Shown here piece after piece: positions 9,276-21,065 of a DNA stretch of 64,000 nt. Within the stretch, counting starts at the first letter, position 1. Each line of letters starts with the position of its first letter. The notes under the pieces were generated by a model. It made no database searches. It saw only the letters and a list, made by a program, of their open reading frames with translations, and was not told the origin of the DNA. The position numbers and the translations under genes were made by a program. Source of the DNA: Pseudofabraea citricarpa (lineage: Eukaryota > Ascomycota > Leotiomycetes > Helotiales > Dermateaceae); assembly GCA_029641185.1 (NCBI GenBank), contig JAPWGK010000007.1, positions 1,302,001 to 1,366,000 of the forward strand, in the 5' to 3' direction.

Positions 9276-11372
9276 ATGTCTTTACTTCCAGCACTAGACA
9301 AACTGCTAGCCCCGAGCACGTTGGACCTGCTTCAAACCTGGCCATGGCTACAGATCATACTGCTGGGACTAGTTGTTACTGCTATGTTGAGTTTCCTTCA
9401 CACAACATACAGACCCGGTCTCCGAAATTTGCCAGGCCCTTTTTGGGCGCGACACTTCCAAGCCTGGAGAATGGTTTTCGCTCTGGATGGTACATATCCC
9501 TTCAAGTTGATCAAACTTCACGACAAGCATGGATCTCTTGTTCGTATTGGTCCGAATCACGTCTCGGTCAGCGATCCCGAGGAGATCCCAAATATCTATG
9601 GTTACAACACCAGGTATGCCAAAGTAAGTTTTACCTTAAACTTGACAATGAGGAGTGGTGGTTTTACTAAAACAACATCAACTGAAAGGGCCCGTTCTAT
9701 ACCGCTATGACGGGACAGCACGAAGGCAGCCGCTTGGACAACATCTTCTCCGTTCGTGACCCGCATGTCCACAAGATTTTGAAATCCCAAATCATGAACC
9801 GATATACTCCAGCATCGATCAAAGCACTTGAGCCGATGATGGACGACTGCACTGATGACTTCATTGAGATCATGACCAACCGAGCTGGAGAAAAAGTGAA
9901 CCTGGGCCAGTGGCTCCATTGGTAAACCGTCCTCGCAGACAAGAATGTCTTGGTTTCTGTCTAACATATTCACAGGTATGCAGCTGACGTTATTGGAGAG
10001 CTCACTTTCCAGAAGAGGTTCGGTTTTATGGAGAAGCAGAAAGATGTGCGCGGCATGATATTTTCCATGGAAATGGCGGCCGTGTATGGCACCTTCATTG
10101 GCCAAATCCCGTTTTTCCACCGGTTCATGCTCGGCAGTGAGTGGACCATGGACTTTATTAAATGGCTCTTCCCAAAGGAGCCACAGTTGTTCAACGAGAT
10201 GGTTAATGTCTGGCTCCCCTCCTAGTATTTAGTGTTTGATCATAGTCTGACTTACTTGGCGCAGATTACCGGCGAGGAAATGGAGAAAAACGCCAAGCGA
10301 GAGGTCCCAAAAACGAGACCAGATTTCCTGCAATGGCTCACCGAGGACATGGAAAGTGGAAAGGGCGGTATGTCACAGCGTGAACTTTTGTCTCACGTTG
10401 CCGCGAACCTGTGAGAAACACGTACGAACTGAAACCAACTTGGGCTAACTCTCAACAGGCTTGGCGGCAGCGACACAACTTCGAGCTCGATGCGTGCTAT
10501 CTTCTACCGCCTCATCAAAAGTCCCGAAGTATACAAAAAAGTGGTCGCAGAGATTTTGGAGGCAGATGCCAACGGACAGCTTTCTGAACGCATCACGTAC
10601 GCTGAATCGATGAAGATGACCTATTTGTAAGTTAACCTCTTGGAGTCCTCTCTGTCCCTCTACTCCTCTGCTATGTACAGAGAATGGATCTAATCATCAT
10701 ACATTGGTATAGGCAGGTTGCAATAAAGGAAGCAATGCGGCTGACCCCTGCGATTGGCGCCCAGTTTGAGCGGGTAGTCCCTCCCGGAGGTGATGTAATA
10801 AGCGGCCAGAGATTGCCCGGAGGTACAGTTGTGGGTGCTAGCGCACTTGTGATCCATCACAACAAGGAACTGTATGGCGAAGATGCCGATGTGTACCGCC
10901 CAGAACGTTGGCTTGAGGCAAGCGAGGAAAAGCTAAAGAAGATGGAGAAAGCCTTCTTCACCGTACGTTGTTTATCCAAAGCCTCCCGCGCCAGGCACAA
11001 AGCTTACCTTTCTGTCTTCTCTTTTCTCCCCCGAAATATATTTCTGTGATACTGAACTCTGGCTGACTTGGATTGTGTTTGAAAATAGTTTGGTTACGGC
11101 GCCCGCGTCTGTACAGGTACGGGCAAACCCTTGGAAATACTTGATCTCCAAATTACTGACGCTAAAAAACCCTAGGCAAAAACATTGGATTGACTGAGGT
11201 CGGCAAATTCGTTCCCCGGATCCTGCGGAAGTTTGATATTGAATGGGCATCTGATCAGCCAGAGTGGACACTGAAATACTTTTGGTTTGCTGTGCAGGAG
11301 GGAATGATCGTACGTTTCAAGCCACGTACTAACACGAAGATCGCTACCATAGGGGAAGCGACAATTTATTGA
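9276..11372 (+). CDS. Cytochrome P450, pisatin-demethylase-like
   Basis: Eight exons: 9276-9623, 9689-9921, 9976-10201, 10265-10410, 10459-10626, 10713-10962, 11089-11116 and 11176-11372, giving 531 residues. An N-terminal hydrophobic anchor (about residues 22-42) is followed by RNLPGPFWA, so it is probably ER-bound. The I-helix motif GGSDTTS is at about 320-326, the ExxR motif (EAMR) at 380-383, YRPERW further on, and the haem loop FGYGARVCTG at 458-467 with Cys465. The KGPFYTAM region and overall layout resemble the CYP57A1/pisatin demethylase group, which hydroxylates or demethylates aromatic compounds. The substrate cannot be told. The acceptor at 10712 was preferred to the one at 10716 because the latter creates a stop. 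The ATG at 9276 was chosen over one at 9150 because it sits directly before the anchor. Confidence 0.92.
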
Positions 11373-11939
11373 GGGGCAGATTGTTGAGAGCCCTGGAAAC
11401 TTTGGTCTTTGATGGATTACGGGTTGTTTTTCATTGGTAGTATCACTTGTTAGCAAAAGTATTAACTTCTTGACCAATTGTGTTTAATTCTTGAATAAGC
11501 GAGGCAGGCAATTGGTGATTGAAGGCATTCGCTTAGTAGCCCCAAGCACCACCTTCCTCCAACTCTCATTGGCTTTCTCCTGTGCATTGAAAGCATTATG
11601 CAAGAAGCATACAAGTGTGAATGTTAAACTTCTCCAAAGTTAACGGGATTTAACTTCTCAAACCTTATTATGCTTTCAGATTTGACGTCAACAGAAAAGT
11701 TCTAGTTAACATTTAGCGTTTGTTCAAGGGTTATTAGTAGAGGTTAAGACAAGTCATTTTATGCATAAATACCCACAAATTGCCCACATAACACAGAAAG
11801 GTGGTTCACTGTGGTAGCCATTGGAGAATATGCAACTTAAAGTTTATGTTCAGATCTTTTGATTTGAGATGAATTTAATCGTGTTACAGAATCAATAACC
11901 CAAACTTTGAATGCCAACACTAACTCCTTCTACCTCGAT
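11373..11939. other. Convergent intergenic region, P450 / GFA protein
   Basis: No gene is seen in these 567 bases. They hold the 3' flanks of two convergent genes and are AT-rich. Confidence 0.5.
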
Positions 11940-12467
11940 TCATACCTCCAGTGCACCATCAACCATTTGGACGGCTTCGATATCCGGCAGCCAACTGTAC
12001 TTGTCGCGGCAATAAGTCGCAACGCGAGGCTTGTACTTGGTTTCGTTCATACTCAAGTCCTCAAGGCTGCCTGATTTAACAAAGATCAGGCCTGGTGCAG
12101 CTTCGCTCTTGATGAAAACCAGCGAGCCACACTCCGGACAGAAGTGGTTTACAGAGTCTTTGCCGGAGTCACCCCTGTGGGCATACGTCTTGGGCGTGCC
12201 CTCCAACAAGCTAAAAGCTGGTGCCAGCAAGATGAGAGTAGTCGAGAAGGCTGAGCCTGACGTACGGCGGCAGGAAATGCAGTAGCACATTGCCTGCGGG
12301 CGAGAGAGCGGTTAAAGTCAGCAGGTTTTAGTATGGAAATTCCTGACCTAGTGCAGGATATCGCTGCCGCAAGAAGATGATAGGGTACTTACAATGCCGA
12401 CAGGCTCTCCTTCAAATGAGTACTTCAGATTGCCGCATGCACATCGTCCTGCAGTTGGTGAGCTCAT
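11940..12467 (-). CDS. GFA/CENP-V-type zinc-binding protein
   Basis: Two exons on the minus strand, 12393-12467 and 11940-12293, with a 99-bp intron (GTAAGT donor), giving 142 residues. The zinc ligands of the glutathione-dependent formaldehyde-activating (GFA) fold are all present: Cys9-x-Cys11 (CACG), Cys28-x-Cys30-x2-Cys33 (CYCISCRR) and a CPECGS loop near residue 76. The length fits this family. Members bind zinc. One bacterial member was named for formaldehyde activation, but most fungal copies have no known substrate, so only the fold is claimed. It lies tail to tail with the P450, about 570 bp away. Confidence 0.88.
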
Positions 12468-12970
12468 CTTAGCGGGAATTCGGCGAGTACTGTAGAGTGT
12501 TTATGGTGTCCACGTGAAGCCTCGTGTTGAAGTTTGGGGTGTATTTGGATTAGGTCGAAGACTTATTGGTGTAGTCGGAAAAATGCACAGCAGCGAATAC
12601 CTAGCAAATATCGGCTCTGAAGAAGACACAGGCTTTGGATTATATGCCGCAAAGGTGGGTTTAGTCCCGAAACAAGCTCTGGGTCCAATACCGGGAAGAT
12701 ATTTAGGTTTGATACCGAGAGTAAGTTTGGGTTCAGGCCCGAGGGGAGGGGGAGGTTGTGGGTTCAGTTCCGAGCAAGCGATCCGAGACCAAAGTTAATG
12801 CAAGTCCCCGCTCGCTCCTTGGATTTAGCCGGATAAGCTGGTCGGCATAAAACCCACTCGGACAGGCCTGAGGTCTGCTCGTCCATAGGTACTGATAGAA
12901 TTCAGGCTGATCGTGTGTGGCCAGTAGATTCTTTGTTTTCGTATCAGGTCCCGGTGGTTCATTGCCAACT
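12468..12970. other. Divergent intergenic region, GFA protein / transcription factor
   Basis: Holds the promoters of two divergent genes and a 24-bp tandem repeat (listed separately). A 94-codon ORF from 12514 to 12798 exists only because the repeat keeps one frame open. I see no family features in it. Confidence 0.5.
12657..12775. repeat. 24-bp tandem repeat (minisatellite), five diverged units
   Basis: Units with the core GGGTTYAGTMCCGA start at about 12657, 12681, 12705, 12729 and 12760, so the spacing is 24, 24, 24 and 31 bp. The units have diverged by point changes. In one frame the repeat reads as GLVP/LGPIP/LGLIP-like, but nothing suggests that it is translated. Confidence 0.7.
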
Positions 12971-15101
12971 ATGCCCTCTCAGCCTGCTGGCGGCAAGAAG
13001 CATTACTGCGCAACGTGCAATAACTCTTATTCGACAAACAGTCATCTGCGCCGGCATGAAGCTCTCCGTACGGCTGCCCTCTAATTTCTTGCTTACTCTA
13101 CTTTCTGACAACCACCACTAGATACGGGCAAGATTTCATTGTCCTGCCCCTCCTGTAGCCATGCCTTCACCAGAGTGTAAGCGAGCGCCTCATCACGGAG
13201 CGGGGAGCCCAAACTGACGTGGAGCAGCGATGTAGCTCGCCGGCACATCAAGAGATGCTCCCCAGACGGCGGCGCAGTTGTTCTCCCGCAGTCAAGACGA
13301 GGGAAGCAGCGAACGGCTTGTGATCAGTGTTCGCAGCGAAAATTATCGTGCAATGCCATTGTCCCTTGCACGCGTTGCCGCTCCTCGGAGTCAGTGTGCA
13401 CTTATCGACGGTTGAACACTGATACGTCCTCCGGCCCTGTTCTCAGTCTGGACAACCATAGACCTAGCATGTATATGCTCAACGGACCAAGCATTGACTT
13501 TAGTTACAATTCTCATAAACGAGTCTCGATCGACTTTCTCATCGGATTCACAGACCCCACCACTAATGGGAATTCGATAGGCGTCATCGTAAACGATATA
13601 CATCAGTCCGATGCCCAGATTCTCACGAGGAGTTCTAGCCCCCAGATATACTCAGATGCGGAAATCCTGCTAACAGAAAACATGAGTTTGTGGGACCTGG
13701 GAGACTGTTTCCCTAATGTCATGGAATTTCCTGCCCTAGAACTCGGAAATGGAGCCACTTTCAGCCAGAGCTCTCTATCCGCAGAACGCCCAGCCGTATC
13801 TATTGAAGCCTTGCGGATGAATGAGATAATTGCACAACTATCCGCTACTCACGAGTCCATCGCGAGAGATGGCTCGAGAGGCAAACCCAATTTTGACATG
13901 CGGCTTGCAGAGACTGTCTTTACAGAGCACAACTTGACGCACTTTGTCTGGTTATACTTCCACCAGATCCACATGTTCAATCCTATTATCCACCGACCGA
14001 CTTTCAACATAGAAACGGCGTCGCTACCGCTCGTTCTCGCCGTTTTCCTCTTTGGTTCCATGATATCGGCCCCGCGAGATGCAGCCGTGTCCGCAAGGGA
14101 TTTTTTTGACATTGCTGAGGAATACATATTCAGTCACCCGACCTTCACGGCCTTGGTGCATAATCGTGGCCGGACGAAACTTTCCCGCAGAGAGATAGAG
14201 ATTCTGCAGGCGGCGTTGAGTATCGAGATTGTCCAGAACAGAAGTATGACCATGGACACACGGCGACGATTTCGACTTGACAGACACCCTTGCCTCATCG
14301 CTGCGATGCGGAGTTCGAACTTATTTGCCTATAAACGAGAACACCTCTGGCATGATCTCGGCAGTACGAGTTGGCAGGAGTTCATCGCTGATGAGGTACT
14401 AACAAGGTACAATCGGCGCCGAGATCTTCTTCCTAAGAGTTTGCTGACCCGAGTGGCAGATTGGCAGTCTGGACATTCTTTTCCGATAGCATATTCGCTC
14501 TTTTTCGCAACAACACTCCAGAGATTCCAATTGCCGAGATGATGGGAGATTTTCCTTGCCCCGAGGATATCTTCGAAGCTGAGACGGCCTCTGAATTCGA
14601 GTGGCTAGCATTACGTTCAGCCACTAGGAGGAATGCTCAGTCCCCTTCAGAGCTCACCTTGAGTCTCTTCAACGACACTACTCCAGAACCCCATGATTCT
14701 CTCTGCAAAAATCTCACGGGGCTTCAATTACTGATTTGCATCTGCGGTAAGCTGTTCTCTTCCTTCTGTGAGAGAAAAGAATTTGACTCCGTGAAGCACT
14801 GCTGTCCATAACCTTAACGTCGAGGTCAAGCTTCATCACGCAAGCATCTGCGGAAGTTATCTTCTGCGCTACAGATCGGTGGAGGACCCGATGGGACGCC
14901 GTGCTTGCGAGAAGCACGTGCGAGAACGAGCCGCTACGCCATCAGGGATTCGTCAACCATGCTCTGGAACTGTGGTGGCTCACGAGGACACTTATCAAAG
15001 TCAACCAGCTAGGTGATACCAGTTCTCGTTATATGCATACTATCCCGACAGACTCGGTTAACGATCTTCATGACTTTATTCGCAAATACAAAGACATGTA
15101 A
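12971..15101 (+). CDS. C2H2 plus Zn2Cys6 transcription factor
   Basis: Five exons: 12971-13067, 13122-13176, 13228-14406, 14460-14746 and 14845-15101, giving 624 residues. Two C2H2 fingers come first: YCATCNNSYSTNSHLRRHEA in exon 1, and CPSCSHAF...HIKRC split between exons 2 and 3. A full Zn2Cys6 cluster follows (CDQCSQRKLSC, CTRCRSSESVC), so there are two kinds of DNA-binding domain in tandem. The middle and C-terminal parts match the fungal-specific regulatory region (FFSDSIFALFRN, then FPCPEDIFEAETASEFEWL). It is a nuclear regulator. Its targets could be the neighbouring P450, GFA or dehydrogenase genes, which is inference. The intron at 14407-14459 is required to reach the second frame. 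The last acceptor (14844, AAG) is the least certain. Confidence 0.88.
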
Positions 15102-16230
15102 ATCTACCGTTTCGCTTGAAAGTATCTGCACAAATCAGTTATGACATCTACGTTTTCATTCTCTTATACTTCTAGATACTCTACTTCGTTTAAGAACTGG
15201 TTAAGTATTCTTATAATAAAAGTTCCTTTATTTCATTTCGTGATTTTTCATAGGGGGGAAAAAGAAAAGGGATAAATTGGACTGAAAGAATCAATCTTTT
15301 CTGAATCACAAGTGACAGTTCATATTTATAAATATTAGTATAACAGAGAATAGACTCAAGGTAGCATCCATAATTCAAGTTTTTATTCCTACTATAAAAT
15401 ATTTCATAAAGACGTTCTATACGGCATGGAAGTATTGACAACTTTAAGTGACATGACTACGTGGTACGGAAACCAAGAACAGCTATGCTTTTTGGATAAT
15501 CTACTTTGAAACTTCTGTCAGACTTAACATCACATCCGGTCATAGGCCACATGATATACGGTATACCGATCAAGTTATATTTTGAAAGAAGGTGCGAGAA
15601 AGTCATGATGGGAAGATCGAATACATGAGAACAAGTAGAATGTTGTGACCAAGGCCTGCATTTGATCTCTAGAGCGAAAGGGGGATAGAATCCCTTAGGG
15701 ATATATGGATCGTAGATGTCACATCGGCCACGAGGATTGATAATACTGTAGTAAAATTTGAGTTTTTTAACTGCACAAAATTAAATCGGTTGCTTTTCAT
15801 CTTCCCAATCTGGGTCCTGTCCACGGAAATTTCAGGATGTCCTCCCTGCCACAATTTTATTGACCAGAATAACAGTCCGAGTTAAGCAACGAGTTACTTG
15901 ATGCTTCATATTTTGACATTTAAGTATTGCGCATTAAACGCGTGGTCTGTCAACTGGAGGGATTGTAGCACAAGAGTCGTCAGCTGAGTTTCTTGAATGT
16001 TCTTATACCCAAGACACCCTTGCCTGCTGGCGTATGTATGGTGTTGCTTCTCCCAATCATTTTCCTATTCCCACAAACATTTGTGTTTCAGTAACATGGT
16101 GGAAACCACCTCCAAAGGTTGGTAAACTGGTTCCACAAAAGCCAACGAAGGTGTCCTGATAAAGGGTGCTGGGTCGTTGTTGACATTGTTTGATAGAAGC
16201 TTCTATGCTTCTCCTGTCGATTTGTAGCTA
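15102..16230. other. Convergent AT-rich intergenic region
   Basis: 1.1 kb between the 3' ends of two regulator genes. No coding signal or RNA gene is recognised. Confidence 0.5.
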
Positions 16231-18015
16231 CTATGCCAAACTTAACCCTTCGCTGATTGGACGTACATACTTCACCCAGTCACTCATACCAAGCTTAAGA
16301 ACATGATCAGAGCCCATGTCCAAATCCCTCTTCTTCCAGACAGTCTCTACGACCGCCTGGGCGGCTTGTGTCGAGCCTCTCGTAGCTGGTGCTGCCTTCA
16401 AGAGTTCGAACTGCTCGAGAAAAAACATCCTCTCTTCATCCTCGGACGCATAGAGAGCGGTGACAAATATGCTCCAGAGATGCGCTGAACGCAGCGTAGC
16501 CATCCCCTTAATCAGATCAACTTGCTCCGTGACAAGGTGTCGTATCAAATGTGTGGATGGGAGTGCTGCATGAAGGACGGTGAAAAAATATATCTTCGCA
16601 GCGTTGTGAATGAGCGTAGAGGTCTGTGCGAGAACCAATGCCGAAGAGGCTGGTAACGCTGATTCTGGGAGTAATTGTACAAGATCTTCAAGCTGCGTCT
16701 CGAGAGTGATGACACGGGCCGCCAAACTGTCTTTGTCCTCTTCCTGGTTCTGAGCCTTCGAACCTGTTAGCATATTATATTGGTTGTTGACCCTCAAAAT
16801 CTTACCATCAGTCTCGAAACATCGTTGATCGACGCAATAATCATGAGGAGCTCAGACGAACAACCCATGGTATAGTCAACCTATAAATCACCCCAGATTA
16901 GTAAAGAAGGACCCAAAACTCGTAAATTAGTCACCTCTTGGGGATGTTCCCATGCAATATCTCTGAATTTCGCCCTTTGACCGCAAGCGCTCCGACCCAT
17001 CACATCACGAGTTGCAAAGAATTTCGACACGAAGGCTACTAGCGAAGGATCGAGAGAACTTCTATCCCCCTTTCCTATCAATTTCGAGGCTGCTGCAACA
17101 TGGGTCGGCCATGACGTCTGGCAGTTATCCGTAATCTGAAAAACGGTAAGTAATGTGGTTTACAACCCCAGCGCAGGATAACGTACATCGAAAAGACACA
17201 ATAGCAGCATGGCTACAAGGATGTGGTTGCTCGATGACCCATCCAAGGATGCAATATCACAGCGTAGCTGGTTCAACGTTCTTTGCTTGTGGTGTAAAGC
17301 AACCGAGTAAAATTCATTCGTCTCAGATGGGCGATTGACACTTAGGTACAGAGCCCCAACCGCCAACACGGCTCGCATGACACATTCATGTTTCACTGAT
17401 AGAGACAGAACAGTCTGCCGGTAGTAGTTGGAGGTATCATCGACGAGTGTGAGAGTGTGACAAACTTGGGCTTGATCTATAATGCCATGAGTACTTCGTC
17501 CTGTCCCTTGATAAGAACCAACTCACAGTACTGGAACAACGTTCCATCCGTAGTAGATAACTCAATCATTCGAGGAGCATAACTCAGTTGGGGCGTCAAG
17601 GCTCGCCTGTAAAACTGATCGAATTGTGCCACTGACTGTACATGTCTATCATCCACGTCCTCTTGGGCCGTGTTCAGGAAATGTTTTATGTATATTCGGT
17701 AGGGGTTCCATTCCGCCTCCTTGGTCAACTGCTTCGACGGTGTCGGGTCCACGAACGAGACATCGATATTCTTCCCTCGACCGTGTTTGACACCTCGGCG
17801 TGAGCTCTCCTCGGGCCAGATCAATCGCAGGACATATTCGCAGGATCGTCCATCATCCTGACATCGCGTACAAGACGGTCGCTCTTCTACATTGCATTAG
17901 CCTCATGATCAGCAGGTGGGCGAGGATTGAGAGTACCGGTACAACGAAGCCGTCGCGCCTTGCAGGAAGCACATCCATTGCGGGAATGTTTCACACGGCG
18001 ACCGGATGATTGCAT
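16231..18015 (-). CDS. Zn2Cys6 transcription factor
   Basis: Six exons on the minus strand: 17937-18015, 17527-17886, 17187-17476, 16935-17135, 16806-16880 and 16231-16755, giving 509 residues. The zinc cluster is at about residues 15-42 (GCASCKARRLRC, then CTRCQDDGRSC) and is split by the first intron at 17887-17936, a common position. HECVMRAVLAVGALYLS and later helices fit the second fungal-specific transcription-factor domain (Fungal_trans_2-like). The fifth intron must use the AAG acceptor at 16756-16757 rather than the nearer CAG to keep the frame. The gene follows the fructosyl amino acid oxidase on the same strand, 593 bp downstream of its stop, so regulation of that gene or of the OPT transporter is plausible but unproven. 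Confidence 0.88.
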
Positions 18016-18608
18016 GCTCTAGCTTTCCTTAGGTAGGCATTTGCATATATAGCATCTGCATAGTCGTATGCGATAGACATGGAAGTTGGCTGCTGCGAAT
18101 CTGTATAGTATGAGCATAAGAGCATCTTCCACTGGCAATCTGGTCATGAATTCGCTTCCCCGCATGTACACGGATGCGGTTGGTTGCCAATCTGGCATGC
18201 CAGCAAGAGAGAGGTTCAAGAGCAATTAAGAGATGTCCTTGACACGAAATTCATGTGTAGTTCCATGCTCTTCTATTTATTTATTTTATAGATCTGTGGA
18301 ACTTTATGGCGACATAATTGTGAAGAGTTCTGTATGAAGTTGGTTTTGGCGTATGACTAAGCAGGAAATCTTCCTTTGGCTTTGCCTCTCATGCACTCAT
18401 GCACCCCACAATCACCCTTCACCCTGTCAACTATTCCTGTCCAAACAACATACCGAGCCCGGAACTTTCCAGGGACTGCTCCACCTTTGAAAGATGCCAG
18501 AATATCTCAAATCTCGGATCTCGAATCTCAAATCTCACAGAATACAATAGTCATATCAAGCAAAATTGGCTGCACTTGTATATTGGATATGTCCCTGTAG
18601 TAATCCAT
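18016..18608. other. Intergenic region, regulator promoter / oxidase 3' flank
   Basis: 593 bases with no gene. TATTTATTTATTTTATAG at about 18275-18292 is AT-rich. A short local duplication with the core ATCTCRRATCTC occurs at about 18507-18537. Confidence 0.4.
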
Positions 18609-20161
18609 CTACACAGCAATTCCAACATCTCTCAGGTCTTTGACTACATCCCCAGGTCTTGTCACATCTTTCTTCCATGTCCTCTCTCTCAATTGCCACT
18701 CCTTCTTAGTTCCTCGCTCATTACCGACAAGAGCATCAGCGATATACGAACCGATTGTTGGCAGGAATTTAAAACCATGCCCACTATCTCCAGTCCCGAG
18801 AAGCAATTCGGGATATTTATCATGTCTTGAGAAAAGGAAATGCTGATCAGCTGTATCCGTACACCAGCATATCCTCGCTCCTTGCAGTGGACGACCAGCA
18901 AACTGTGGGAGAATAGCATCGATGAAGTCCTTGATAGCCTTTTCTGCTTCTTCGGGAATGCCATCTTCAGGATGGTCGCTGGCATATCGAGGCACGGAAT
19001 ATGGAAGTCCATCCGAACCGACTGCCGTCTTGAACTGGTACCCCTGAGTAGCATTGCATATCTTCAACCATCTGGTCTTGGGGTCAGGCTCAAAGAAGAA
19101 ACCGAGTTCATGGTTGTCCACAACCGGCATGCCGCGATACTCTTCTACTTCGGCTTGGGTTAGCTCGATGTGAGCCAAGGTCCAGCATTTTGACCAGAGG
19201 TGGGTAGATAGCTCGGGCAGAAGAGCTGGCGACGCAGCACCGGTGCAGAGAATGTATTGACTTGCAGAGGCCGTATTGCCTGAAGCTACTTTGATACCCG
19301 TCAATTTTCCATCGGCAACCTCGAGACCTGTCATGGTTCCATCAGGCCCGGACACGAACTTTACGCCCAATTTTTGGGCCTGTCATACTTTCAGCTATTA
19401 TTTTCGAACGTACATGAAAAGTACATACCTCATCTCCAAGCAATTTTAATGCATCGTGGGCATGTGCCCAGCCAGCGTGTTTGTTCCATAATCCTTTCCA
19501 GGTCGAGATGTCTCTTGCATTTTTCAACTGAGGCACATAGCGGATCAAGTCCTCTGGAGTTTCGACAAAATCGATCCCAGAGATCTCATTATTACTCTTC
19601 AGGTTTTCATATGAGCGACGAAGATGTTCGCTCGCATCTTTATTCCCACAAGTTGTTACGAGCCACCCTGCGTAATATTAGTATTAGTATAATTATAATT
19701 TTATGCTATAGACTTGTTTACTTGCCTGTCTCATGAAAGACATCTTTCCACATTGGCTCCCTCCAGGCTTTCATCGCTTCTAATGCTACAGAATCTGTCA
19801 GACTCATCTCAAGGATCCTCCAAGCGTGCAACTCACCCATCTGTGCATAAAGTGGCTCATCATACTCAGTTCGAATAATCTTGTTCAAGTCATACCCGGC
19901 ACTATCTGGGCTTGGGTCTGATCCTCCAATCTGTTCAGCGTGGTTCTCAATTTGGGTGCAGATTAGTTCATGCATTTGACTTACACGGATGCTTGTCAAT
20001 ACACGTGACATTGCTATATCCTCTCTTAGCCAGATGATATGCGGTGCTGATGCCAAATGTTCCACTGGATGAGATGATATCAATAAGTCTGACAGATATT
20101 TTGGGTACAGAGGAAAACTTTACCTGCCGATGACAAGTATTGGTTCCTCAAGATTCGCCAT
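18609..20161 (-). CDS. Fructosyl amino acid oxidase (Amadoriase)
   Basis: Five exons on the minus strand: 20124-20161, 19985-20064, 19726-19917, 19429-19667 and 18609-19379, giving 439 residues, the usual size. The enzyme is FAD-dependent and splits fructosyl amino acids or peptides into glucosone, H2O2 and the free amine. The dinucleotide-binding motif is near residues 10-18 (VIG-S-GTFG). SAGYDLNKIIRTEY follows, as in this family. RICWCTDTADQHF has Cys354 and Cys356, one of which is the expected covalent flavin site, and GDSGHGFKFLPTIG closes the FAD site. No C-terminal SKL-type peroxisomal signal is seen (it ends GIAV). The third intron starts with GC (ACAG|GCAAGT), a GC-AG intron. It is divergent from the OPT transporter. 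A sarcosine or saccharopine oxidase is the alternative. Confidence 0.87.
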
Positions 20162-21065
20162 TGTTTCTGTTTAAGAGAACCGGAATTCGTATGGTCTTGT
20201 AGGTATTGTCTCTACTTTCACGACAAAAATTGTATTGTCTGGTACAAAGTAATCAGGAAGGAAAGAAGAGAGAGGATGCTTAAATGTACCACTTGGCACG
20301 GGGTTTACCTTCCATGCGTTTGCCATAGTGGTCTGTCGGGAGCGTCATGAATAATTACTCATTTACCAATGTGAAGGCTTGCAAGAGTGGGATGATCCAT
20401 ACCCGGCGGAAGGGAAGGCTAGGCGATCTGCGCATGCTGTTTATTCTAACCCATATGACCTATTTGAGTAACTTGATTCTTTCTAATGCCATTTTGAAGT
20501 TTGACTTACATCAAACTTCTCTATAGTAGAAGATTCTGAGATTTGAGCCACGTAAAAGCATATAATTATTCAAAAGCATAAACAACGCCAGACCAGGAAA
20601 CAAGTCACACGAACTGGACTGTAGATTTAGATAACCCTTCTTTTATTAGTTATACTAAGTGTACCAGCCCTTCGGGTTCACCTTCAATCACTGATTGACC
20701 TCCCAGCCAAACCCGGACTCATAATAATTGGTCAGCTGCCCCCCATCGTCCTCGTTTAAGCTTTCCAGGGTGGTTAGCTCCTCGCTTACGGGTTGACCTG
20801 CTGTTGAATTTTCGACATCACCTGGAGTAGCCAATCACAATGTCTGTGCCCCTTGTATCGCGATGGGACACACCCTGAAAGCATCCCATACTTCTCCTTT
20901 CCCCGCCTCCGTTATCGAGCAAAAAGGCGAGACAAAAACAATATTTGGAGCACGCGATAAAGAACGGGGAAATGATAAAAGAGTCAACCACTCGCCCAAC
21001 ATGGGACCTTGGATATCGTTTTTATCGCCTCGTACCTTCAATTCGTTCTTCCACACTGCTTCCCG
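20162..21065. promoter_or_regulatory. Divergent promoter with GATA-factor sites (oxidase / OPT)
   Basis: This 904-bp region separates the starts of the fructosyl amino acid oxidase (minus) and the OPT transporter (plus). HGATAR motifs, the consensus for AreA/NIT2 nitrogen regulators, occur at 20629-20634 (AGATAA), 20912-20917 (TTATCG, reverse), 20955-20960 (CGATAA) and 20973-20978 (TGATAA). Three of the four lie within 160 bp of the OPT start. The motif is short and common, so the clustering is suggestive only. Confidence 0.45.

Noticed and set aside
12514..12798. 94-codon ORF with GLVP/LGPIP-like repeats
   Set aside because: The open frame comes from the 24-bp tandem repeat, whose period is a multiple of three. 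No start context or relatives are evident.
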